From: CAMPJU01 sp046566095
GTDB lineage: Bacteria > Pseudomonadota > Gammaproteobacteria > Xanthomonadales > Xanthomonadaceae
Assembly (NCBI GenBank): GCA_046566095.1
Contig: JBKHXI010000227.1
Span: forward strand, 1 to 6,734
Reading direction: 5' to 3'
Length of the DNA: 6,734 nt
The position numbers were made by a program, and so were the translations under genes. A model generated the notes under the pieces. The model made no database searches. It was given only the letters and a program-made list of their open reading frames with translations, and had not been told where the DNA came from. Each line of letters begins with the position of its first letter. Within the stretch, counting starts at the first letter, position 1. Of this stretch, positions 1-5,638 are shown piece by piece.

Positions 1-7
1 CGCAAAC

Positions 8-13
8 AGGGGA
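8..13 (+). promoter_or_regulatory. Ribosome binding site of the epimerase gene
   Basis: AGGGGA lies 5 nt before the ATG at 19 and is a good Shine-Dalgarno match, which supports that start. Only 18 bases precede the gene in the window, so neither its promoter nor any upstream operon member can be seen. Confidence 0.7.
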
Positions 14-18
14 ATCCC

Positions 19-1047
19 ATGCGCGTCCTCATCACCGGCGGGGCCGGCTTCATCGGCTCGCACCTGGTCGACCTGCACCTGGCCCGCGGCGACCACGTGC
101 ACGTGCTCGACGACCTGAGCACCGGCAACCGCGCCAACCTCGCCGCGCACCAGACCGATCCCTGCCTGCGCTTCGACGAGGGCGACCTCAATGGCTGGGA
201 CGGGCTGGACGAGGCGGTGGCCAAGGCCGACCGCATCTACAACATGGCCGCCGTGGTCGGCATGTTCCGCGTGCTGGAACAGCCGGTGGAGGTGACCCGG
301 GTCAACACCATGGGCTGCGAGCGGCTGCTGCAGTGCATCGCCGACGCCGGCCACAGGCCGCAGACCGTACTGATCTCCAGTTCCTCGGTGTACGGCCCGG
401 CCAAGTACGAGGACCTGCACGAGGAGGCCGACATCGTCGCCTCGCCCGACGCGCCGCTGCTCAACTACGCCATCAGCAAGCTCAGCAACGAGATCCAGGG
501 CCGCGCCTACGCCCAGAAGTACGGCATCCCGGTGACCATCGCGCGCCTGTTCAACACCGTCGGCCTGCGTCAGTCCGGCCAGTACGGCTTCGTGGTGCCG
601 CGCTTCGTGCAGCAGGCCCTGGCCGGCGAGCCGCTGACCGTGTTCGGCGACGGCCGCCAGACCCGCTCGTTCTGCGACGTGCGCGACACCGTGGCGATCC
701 TCGACACCCTGGCCTCGACGCCGGCGGCGAACGGCAAGGTGGTCAACGTCGGCAACATCCAGGAGATCACCATCCTGGAACTGGCCGAGCTGGTGAAGGC
801 GCGGATCGGCTCGGATTCGCCGGTCCAGTTCGTGCCCTACGAGAAGGCCTACGGGCAGTCGTTCGCGCAGATCCCGCAGCGCCGCCCGATCCTCGACCGG
901 CTGACCGCGCTGACCGGCTACCGGCACCGCTATCCGCTGGTGCAGACCATCGACGACCTGTGCAGCCACTTCCGCATGCAGCTGGCGCGGCGGCCGGCCG
1001 CGGGCGCGGATGCCGGCGCGCGCGCCGCCCTGGCCGCGAGCGCCTGA
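19..1047 (+). CDS. NAD-dependent epimerase/dehydratase (extended SDR, nucleotide-sugar modifying)
   Basis: This 342-residue protein is an extended short-chain dehydrogenase, probably cytosolic, that would use bound NAD(+) to oxidise a sugar nucleotide transiently and so epimerise or dehydrate it. Seen directly: the N-terminal Rossmann motif GGAGFIG (residues 7-13), acidic residues D31-D32 at the end of the second strand that favour NAD over NADP, SSSVYG (121-126) leading to the catalytic tyrosine/lysine pair Y150-x3-K154, and RSFCDVRD (216-223), the substrate-side motif common in UDP-glucose 4-epimerase and dTDP-glucose dehydratase relatives. The length is normal for the family apart from an Ala/Arg-rich tail after about residue 323, which is probably disordered. 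The gene ends 4 nt before the outer-membrane barrel gene and leads an operon that also encodes a glycosyltransferase, so it probably supplies or tailors that enzyme's sugar donor. The exact substrate (UDP-Glc/Gal, GlcNAc/GalNAc, uronate) cannot be read from the motifs. The family call is firm; the reaction is not. Confidence 0.92.
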   Translation: MRVLITGGAGFIGSHLVDLHLARGDHVHVLDDLSTGNRANLAAHQTDPCLRFDEGDLNGWDGLDEAVAKADRIYNMAAVVGMFRVLEQPVEVTRVNTMGCERLLQCIADAGHRPQTVLISSSSVYGPAKYEDLHEEADIVASPDAPLLNYAISKLSNEIQGRAYAQKYGIPVTIARLFNTVGLRQSGQYGFVVPRFVQQALAGEPLTVFGDGRQTRSFCDVRDTVAILDTLASTPAANGKVVNVGNIQEITILELAELVKARIGSDSPVQFVPYEKAYGQSFAQIPQRRPILDRLTALTGYRHRYPLVQTIDDLCSHFRMQLARRPAAGADAGARAALAASA

Positions 1048-1051
1048 GCCG

Positions 1052-1891
1052 ATGTCCCGCGCGCGCCTTTTCTCCGCCGCCGCCGGCCGGGCCCGCCTGG
1101 CGGCCCGGCTGCTCGCCGCAGCCGCCGCCGCGACCGCGGCCGGCGCGGCGGCGCAGGAGCCCGGCGAAGGCCGCGACGCCGCCGGCCCCTGGGCCCTGAG
1201 CGCGCTGTACACCCACAGCGACCTCGGCGCGGCCCGCGACGACTGGCAGCAGCTGGACCTGGACCTGTACTACCGCGCCGACCGCCGCTGGGTGGTCGCC
1301 GGCGGTGCCGACCTGCGCCGCCGCGACGGCCGCACCGACACCGTCTACAGCCTCGGCGCCGAGTACTACGCCAGCCCGGCCTGGCAGTTCCACGCCAGCG
1401 TCCTGGCGACCCCGGACGCGGATTTCACCTACGACCGCGGCTATATCGTCGGCGCCGCCTGGCGCGCCGCGCCGTGGCTGTCGCTGCTGCTTGAACACCG
1501 CGGCTTCGACTTCGACGCCGGCAACCTGCGCGAATGGCGCCCCGGCGCCACGCTCTGGTTCAACGACGAGGCCACCGCGATCACCGCCCGCTACACCGAC
1601 GGCGACGCCTTCGACGGCACCGGCTACGACGGCTGGTCGCTGCGGCTCGACCAGGACCTGGGCGCCGGCCACCGGCTCAGCCTGGGCTACGCGCACGGCG
1701 TCGACCCCGAACGCGACCCGGCGGTGCCCGGGGTGCTGCTGAGCGAGGCCGACTTCTACAGCGCGTACTACCGCTTCCCGCTGCGCGGCGCGGGCTCCGG
1801 CCTGGACCTGGTGCTCGGCGCCGAATACGAGGAGCGGCCGGCCGCCTGGACCCGCCGGGGCGTGAGCCTCGGCCTGGCCGTGAGGTTCTGA
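1052..1891 (+). CDS. YaiO-like outer-membrane beta-barrel protein
   Basis: A 279-residue exported protein. Residues 1-34 form a signal peptide: an Arg-rich n-region, an Ala-rich hydrophobic core (about 19-33) and a likely signal peptidase I site after GAAA, before Q35. The rest is a succession of short amphipathic strands rich in Tyr, Trp and alternating hydrophobic residues. I count about 12-14, ending at 267-279 with the C-terminal Phe (VRF) used as an outer-membrane assembly signal. Overall it resembles the YaiO outer-membrane barrel family; in E. coli, yaiO neighbours the glycosyltransferase gene yaiP. No N-terminal TPR domain is present, unlike PgaA or BcsC. The ATG at 1052 is preferred over an in-frame ATG at 1010 because the latter lies inside the epimerase gene and would add 14 Pro/Arg-rich residues before the signal peptide. 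The Shine-Dalgarno match is weak, so translation may depend on coupling to the gene ending 4 nt upstream. A role as glycan exit pore or envelope anchor is inferred from context. The barrel call is strong, the YaiO call moderate. Confidence 0.82.
   Translation: MSRARLFSAAAGRARLAARLLAAAAAATAAGAAAQEPGEGRDAAGPWALSALYTHSDLGAARDDWQQLDLDLYYRADRRWVVAGGADLRRRDGRTDTVYSLGAEYYASPAWQFHASVLATPDADFTYDRGYIVGAAWRAAPWLSLLLEHRGFDFDAGNLREWRPGATLWFNDEATAITARYTDGDAFDGTGYDGWSLRLDQDLGAGHRLSLGYAHGVDPERDPAVPGVLLSEADFYSAYYRFPLRGAGSGLDLVLGAEYEERPAAWTRRGVSLGLAVRF
1881..1885 (+). promoter_or_regulatory. Ribosome binding site of the HEAT-repeat gene, inside the barrel gene end
   Basis: TGAGG lies 8 nt before the ATG at 1894 and overlaps the final codons of the barrel gene. 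It fixes the HEAT-protein start at 1894 rather than at upstream in-frame codons such as 1534, which lie within the barrel gene. The sequence thus both encodes the barrel's C-terminus and initiates the next protein. Confidence 0.55.
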
Positions 1892-1893
1892 CC

Positions 1894-2970
1894 ATGGACA
1901 ACCTGTATGCGTTCGCGATCTGGGGCTCGGTGCTGCTGGGTGCGGTGGTGCTGGTGCTGTCGGCCTATGCGCTGGTGACGCGGCGGCTGTCGGACAACCG
2001 CCAGACCCGCGCGGCGCGGCTGCGCCCGCGCATGGCCGCGGCGGTCGAGGCCTACCTCGCCGGCCAGGCGCTGATCGACGAGGCGCACCGCGAACTGGAC
2101 GCCGATCCGGCGCTGGCGGCCGGTGTGCTGCTGGGCATCGCCAGCGTCCACGACCGCGGCGACCAGCTGCGCCTGCACCCGCTGGCGCGCAGGCTGCTGA
2201 TCGAACCGCGGGCGCTGCGGGAACTGGGGCGCCGCAACCCTGCCCTGCGCGCGCGCGCTGCGGTCAAGCTGGGCTACCTGGGCAGCGAGGCGGCGGTGCC
2301 GGCGCTGCTCGAGGCACTGCAGGACGACCAGCTCGACGTGCGCCTGGCGGCCGCGCAGGCGCTGGTGCAGATGCGCCACGTGCCGGCGATCGTCCCGGTG
2401 CTGCACGCGCTGGCCATGCCCGGGCGCTGGCCGCTGCAGCGCGCGACCGAGCTGCTGCTGGGCTTCGGCGACGACGCGGTCGAGCCGCTGCGCCGGGTGC
2501 TGGCGGCGCGCGAGGAGGTGCCGCCGCCGGCGGCGGTGTCGGTGGCCCTCAACGTGCTGGGCATGCTCGGCGCCCGCCGTGCCGCGCCCGAGGTGCTGGG
2601 CTGGCTGGAGCACGCCGAACCGGAAATCCGGGTGGCCGCCGCGCGCGCCCTGGGCGGCATGGCCGAGCGCGGCACCTCGCCGGCGCTGGTGCGCATGCTG
2701 CGCGACGAGGAGTGGGAAGTGCGCAGCATGGCGGCCAAGGCGCTCGGCCAGCTGCGCGAGCCGGGCGTGGTCCAGGCGCTGGAGGGCGCGCTGGCCGACC
2801 CGGCCTGGTGGGTGCGCTTCAACGCCGCCCAGTCGCTGGCCGAGCTGGGCGCCAACGGCATGGACGCGCTGCGCCGGGTCATGAGCACCGGCGAGGACGC
2901 GTTCGCGCGCGACATCAGCCGGCAGCTGCTGGAGGAGCGCAACCCGCGCGCGCAGGAGGCCGCCACATGA
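1894..2970 (+). CDS. Membrane-anchored HEAT-repeat protein
   Basis: A 358-residue protein with one N-terminal transmembrane helix (about residues 5-28) followed by positively charged residues (R30, R31, R36, R39, R42), which predicts the C-terminal domain in the cytoplasm. After a helical linker (about 35-110) comes an alpha-solenoid of HEAT / PBS-lyase-like repeats, each of about 30 residues with the pattern D-x-x-VR-x-x-AA-x-AL-x-x-L followed by PAL-x-x-(L/M)L. Clear units start near residues 116, 146, 241, 271 and 302; units at about 173 and 212 are more degenerate. Typical signatures are LDVRLAAAQAL (147-157), PEIRVAAARAL (243-253) and WEVRSMAAKAL (274-284). HEAT solenoids bind other proteins and have no catalytic residues here. 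Lying 2 nt after the barrel gene and overlapping the glycosyltransferase by ATGA, it probably scaffolds or regulates the synthase at the cytoplasmic face of the inner membrane (inference). I know of no gene symbol for it. Confidence 0.88.
   Translation: MDNLYAFAIWGSVLLGAVVLVLSAYALVTRRLSDNRQTRAARLRPRMAAAVEAYLAGQALIDEAHRELDADPALAAGVLLGIASVHDRGDQLRLHPLARRLLIEPRALRELGRRNPALRARAAVKLGYLGSEAAVPALLEALQDDQLDVRLAAAQALVQMRHVPAIVPVLHALAMPGRWPLQRATELLLGFGDDAVEPLRRVLAAREEVPPPAAVSVALNVLGMLGARRAAPEVLGWLEHAEPEIRVAAARALGGMAERGTSPALVRMLRDEEWEVRSMAAKALGQLREPGVVQALEGALADPAWWVRFNAAQSLAELGANGMDALRRVMSTGEDAFARDISRQLLEERNPRAQEAAT
2954..2959 (+). promoter_or_regulatory. Ribosome binding site of the glycosyltransferase gene
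   Basis: AGGAGG, a perfect Shine-Dalgarno core, lies 7 nt before the ATG at 2967. It decides for that start over a second in-frame ATG at 2985, which would shorten the protein by six residues. The site is within the last codons of the HEAT-repeat gene, and ATGA at 2967-2970 joins the start to the preceding stop. Confidence 0.75.
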
Positions 2971-4451
2971 TCCCCGAACTCGCCATGTCCCAGGACACCC
3001 TGATCCCGCTGCTGCACGGCATCTTCGTCTACTACGCGGTGCTGCACGGCCTGTACGCGCTGCTGATCGTGATCGGCGCCACCCAGCTGCGGCGCTACCA
3101 CCAGGGCATCAACGTCGGCGACTTCCGGCGCATCGCCGAGTCGCCGCTGACCCTGCCGTTCACGGTGATCATCCCGGCCTACAACGAGGCCAAGGTGATC
3201 GTCGGCACGGTCGAGGCCGCGCTCAAGCTGCGCTACCCCGAGCACGAGGTGATCGTGGTCAACGACGGCTCGTCCGACGAGACCATGCAGGTGCTGATCG
3301 AGCGCTTCAACCTGCGCCGCGTGCACCGGTTCGGCGCCAAGCGCCTGCAGACCCAGCCGGTCCGCGGCGTGTACGAGTCGTTCGAGCACCGCCACCTGCT
3401 CGTGGTCGACAAGGGCAACGGCCAGCGCGCCGACGCCATCAACGCCGCCGCCAACTACGCGCGCTACCCGCTGCTGTGCATCATGGACGCGGACTGCATC
3501 TTCGAGGACGACGCGCTGCTGCGCGCGGTACGCCCGTTCCTGCGCAGCCGCGACGTGATCGCCGCCGGCGGCATCGTCCGCCCGGCCAACGGCCTGACCG
3601 TGCGCGACGGCCGGATCCAGGGCTTCGGCCTGCCGCGGCGGATGCTGCCGCTGGTGCAGGCGGTCGAGTACCTGCGCAGCTTCCAGTGGGCGCGCCTGGG
3701 GCTGGCCCGGCTCAACAGCATGCTCAGCATCTCCGGCGCCTTCATGGTCGTGAAGAAGGAAGTCTTCATGGACATGGGCGGCGTCGACCCGGACACCATC
3801 ACCGACGACATCGAGTTCACCATCCGCCTGTACAAGTACGCCTACGAGAACTCCAGCCGCGGGCGGCGCCTGGAGGTCGACTACATCCCGGACCCGGTCT
3901 GCTACACCGAGGTGCCCGAGACCTGGCGCAGCTACCTGTCGCAGCGCAACCGCTGGCAGCGCGGCAGCATGCAGGCGCTGTTCCGCCACTGGCGCATGAC
4001 CTTCAACCCGAAGTACGGCCTGGCCGGGATGTTCGGGATGCCGTTCTTCATCCTGTTCGAGGTGTTCTCGGCGATCGTCGAAGGCGCCAGCTACGTGCTG
4101 ATCTTCTTCGCCATCGCCGCGGGCCTGGCCACCGGGCAGCAGGTGCTGGTGTTCATCCTGCTGGCGATCGTGCTCGGTACCTTCCTGTCGGTGGCCGCGG
4201 TGCTGCTGCAGGAGCGCACCCGGATGCGCGCGGCCACCACCCGCGACCTGCTGCGGCTGCTGGGCGCGGCCCTGGTCGAGAACCTGGGCTACCACCAGAT
4301 GCACCTGCTGGTGCGGATCGGCGGCACCTTCGACTACCTCGTGCGTCGTCGCACCGACGTCGGCGCCACCGAACGCCACGGCAGCTACCAGGACCAGGAC
4401 CAGACCCCGCCGCCGCCCGGCACCACACACCTGGCCCGCGCCGGCAGCTGA
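2967..4451 (+). CDS. Processive-type family 2 glycosyltransferase (inner-membrane polysaccharide synthase)
   Basis: A 494-residue membrane GT2 enzyme predicted to transfer sugars from a nucleotide donor to a growing glycan at the cytoplasmic face of the inner membrane. Topology: one N-terminal transmembrane helix (about 15-38), a cytoplasmic GT-A domain (about 65-335), then hydrophobic segments at about 355-388 and 391-414. Catalytic motifs are all present: PAYNEAK (70-76), VVNDGSSDE (97-105), MDADC (173-177, the DxD metal site at D174/D176), TDD (279-281, equivalent of the TED motif with D281 as the likely base) and QRNRWQRG (326-333, the Q-x-x-RW motif of processive synthases). This set is typical of the BcsA, PgaC, NodC and hyaluronan synthase group; the size is nearer PgaC/NodC than BcsA. 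No C-terminal PilZ domain follows; the last 35 residues are hydrophilic and Gln/Pro-rich. It is the last gene of the four-gene operon, overlapping the HEAT gene by 4 nt. The sugar and linkage cannot be deduced. Processivity is inferred from the motif. Confidence 0.93.
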   Translation: MIPELAMSQDTLIPLLHGIFVYYAVLHGLYALLIVIGATQLRRYHQGINVGDFRRIAESPLTLPFTVIIPAYNEAKVIVGTVEAALKLRYPEHEVIVVNDGSSDETMQVLIERFNLRRVHRFGAKRLQTQPVRGVYESFEHRHLLVVDKGNGQRADAINAAANYARYPLLCIMDADCIFEDDALLRAVRPFLRSRDVIAAGGIVRPANGLTVRDGRIQGFGLPRRMLPLVQAVEYLRSFQWARLGLARLNSMLSISGAFMVVKKEVFMDMGGVDPDTITDDIEFTIRLYKYAYENSSRGRRLEVDYIPDPVCYTEVPETWRSYLSQRNRWQRGSMQALFRHWRMTFNPKYGLAGMFGMPFFILFEVFSAIVEGASYVLIFFAIAAGLATGQQVLVFILLAIVLGTFLSVAAVLLQERTRMRAATTRDLLRLLGAALVENLGYHQMHLLVRIGGTFDYLVRRRTDVGATERHGSYQDQDQTPPPPGTTHLARAGS

Positions 4452-4459
4452 GCCGGCAT

Positions 4460-4513
4460 GGCGGCGCGGCGGCCCGCTTCGCGCGGCGCGCGGGTGCCTC
4501 TGCCGCGCCCGCC
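4460..4513 (+). terminator. GC-rich imperfect inverted repeat after the glycan operon
   Basis: Positions 4460-4470 (GGCGGCGCGGC) can pair with 4502-4513 (GCCGCGCCCGCC) with one bulged base, and the loop contains a smaller hairpin candidate, CCGC-TTCGC-GCGG at 4474-4486. It lies just after the glycosyltransferase stop. No U-tract follows, so it is not a textbook intrinsic terminator; in a sequence this GC-rich, such pairings also arise by chance. A 10-bp palindrome GCCGGCCGGC follows at 4518-4527. Confidence 0.3.
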
Positions 4514-4562
4514 GATGGCCGGCCGGCGGCGCTTTCCGCGTAAGCCTTGCGGACCGGCCCGG

Positions 4563-4571
4563 TGCTATCCT
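4563..4571 (+). promoter_or_regulatory. Candidate extended -10 promoter for the GGDEF/cyclase operon
   Basis: TGCTATCCT matches the extended -10 pattern TGnTATnnT and sits in the only A/T-enriched part of the intergenic stretch. A weak -35 candidate, GCCTTG at 4544-4549, is 16 nt upstream. Transcription would begin near 4578, leaving a leader of about 20 nt before the ATG at 4598, which carries a GGGG ribosome-binding candidate at 4587-4590. The position argues that the GGDEF gene opens its own transcription unit and that the in-frame TTG at 4547 is not its start. Confidence 0.45.
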
Positions 4572-4597
4572 CGGGCCAGAAGCGACGGGGGTCGTGC

Positions 4598-5638
4598 ATG
4601 AATGCGGATGCCGGTAGCCCGGTGCCGGATCGCCAGGCGGGCGAGAGGCACTACGCGGTGGAGGCGGTCCTCACGGAAGAGGAGTTCGCCCTGTTCCGCG
4701 AGGCCGGGCGCCTGCGCCGGGTCGAGCCCGGCGAGGTGCTGTTCCGCCGCGGCGACCTGGGCAGGACGATGTACGTCATCGTCGAGGGCGAGGTCGACCT
4801 CGAGTTCGGCGAGGACATGATCTCCAAGCGCCTGGGCCCGCGCGAGTTCTTCGGCGAGCTGGGCCTGCTGCTGGGCGACCACGCCCGCAGCGCCGACGCC
4901 ATCGTCGCCGCCGCCGGCGAACTGCTCGAGCTGCGCGAGCCGGAATTCGAGAAGATCGCCGCGCGCGACCCGCTGGGGATGGCCTCGTTCCTGCGCCGCG
5001 CGATCCTGCGCGTGGTCCGCAACGAGCAGAGCCTGATCCGCCGCCTGCGCCGCCGCAACCTCGAGCTGCAGACCGCGATCGACACCCTGCGCGCCACCAA
5101 TGCGCGCCTGGACCAGACCGAGCAGCTCACCCGCACCGACGAGCTCACGGGCCTTGCCAACCGCCGCGGCTTCAGCCTGCACCTGCAGCAGCGCCGCCGC
5201 CACGACGCCCATGCCGCGCGCGGCATGATCGTGTTCGACTGCGACGGCATGAAGGCCTTCAACGAACGCCACGGCCACCCGGTCGGCGACCGGGTGCTGC
5301 AGGGCGTGGCCGCCCTGCTGCGCGCCGCCGAACAGCCCGGCGACGTGTCCTGCCGCATGGGCAGCGACGAGTTCGCGATGCTGCTGGTCGCCCACGACCA
5401 GGACGAGATCCTCGAGCGCGCCCGCGGCGTGCTCGAGGCCGCCCGCGCGATGGCCGCCGCCAAGCCCCGGCAGATGGTCCCGCTCAGCGCCGGCGCCTGC
5501 GTGGTGCTGCCGCGCCACCACTGGGACGACTGGTACGCCCTGGCCGACAGCGCCGTGGCCCGCGCCAAGCGCCTGGGCGGCGACCGCGTCGAGTGGGAAG
5601 ACCCCAAGCCGCCGCGGATGCGCCCGGTACCGCAATGA
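4598..5638 (+). CDS. Cyclic-nucleotide-binding GGDEF protein (putative diguanylate cyclase, GSDEF variant)
   Basis: A 346-residue soluble protein predicted to make c-di-GMP from two GTP. Residues about 22-120 form a CRP-like cyclic-nucleotide-binding domain: PGEVLFRRGD (44-53), YVIVEGEVDL (59-68), and a phosphate-binding cassette FGEL...ARSAD with E87 and R97-S98, at the same spacing as E72 and R82-S83 of E. coli CRP. A helical, probably coiled-coil linker (about 135-178) leads to a GGDEF domain (179-335) with DELTGLANRR (181-190), metal-binding D214 in FDCDGMK, N222, and GHPVGD (226-231). The signature is RMGSDEF (253-259), so the second Gly of GGDEF is Ser. The upstream inhibitory RxxD site is QPGD (246-249), lacking the Arg. 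Catalytic acids D257 and E258 are kept, so activity is plausible but not assured. No membrane segment or signal peptide. ATG 4598 is chosen over TTG 4547, which lies upstream of the likely transcription start. Its stop overlaps the next gene by ATGA, so translation is coupled to a cyclase homologue that might make, or sense with it, the ligand of the N-terminal domain. Confidence 0.9.
   Translation: MNADAGSPVPDRQAGERHYAVEAVLTEEEFALFREAGRLRRVEPGEVLFRRGDLGRTMYVIVEGEVDLEFGEDMISKRLGPREFFGELGLLLGDHARSADAIVAAAGELLELREPEFEKIAARDPLGMASFLRRAILRVVRNEQSLIRRLRRRNLELQTAIDTLRATNARLDQTEQLTRTDELTGLANRRGFSLHLQQRRRHDAHAARGMIVFDCDGMKAFNERHGHPVGDRVLQGVAALLRAAEQPGDVSCRMGSDEFAMLLVAHDQDEILERARGVLEAARAMAAAKPRQMVPLSAGACVVLPRHHWDDWYALADSAVARAKRLGGDRVEWEDPKPPRMRPVPQ

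Noticed and set aside
333..1199. A 288-codon + strand frame overlapping the epimerase gene
   Set aside because: Its product is Arg/Pro/Gly/Ala-rich with no fold signature and lies out of frame across the epimerase coding sequence, which has all SDR motifs.
4387..4405. Short repeated CAGGAC units near the end of the glycosyltransferase gene
   Set aside because: Only two or three copies are present, encoding Gln-Asp in the disordered tail; too short to be a meaningful repeat element.
2274..4430. A 718-codon open frame on the - strand opposite the HEAT and glycosyltransferase genes
   Set aside because: It is a by-product of high-GC third positions on the + strand. The translation is low-complexity His/Gln/Ala/Val-rich with no domain pattern, whereas the + strand frames carry complete motif sets.
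3476..4543. A 355-codon + strand frame out of phase with the glycosyltransferase
   Set aside because: The product is low-complexity Arg/Pro/His-rich sequence and overlaps the conserved GT2 catalytic and membrane region in another frame.
4547..4597. N-terminal extension of the GGDEF protein from the TTG at 4547
   Set aside because: It would place the start upstream of the best promoter candidate, adds 17 residues without domain content, and a better ATG follows at 4598.
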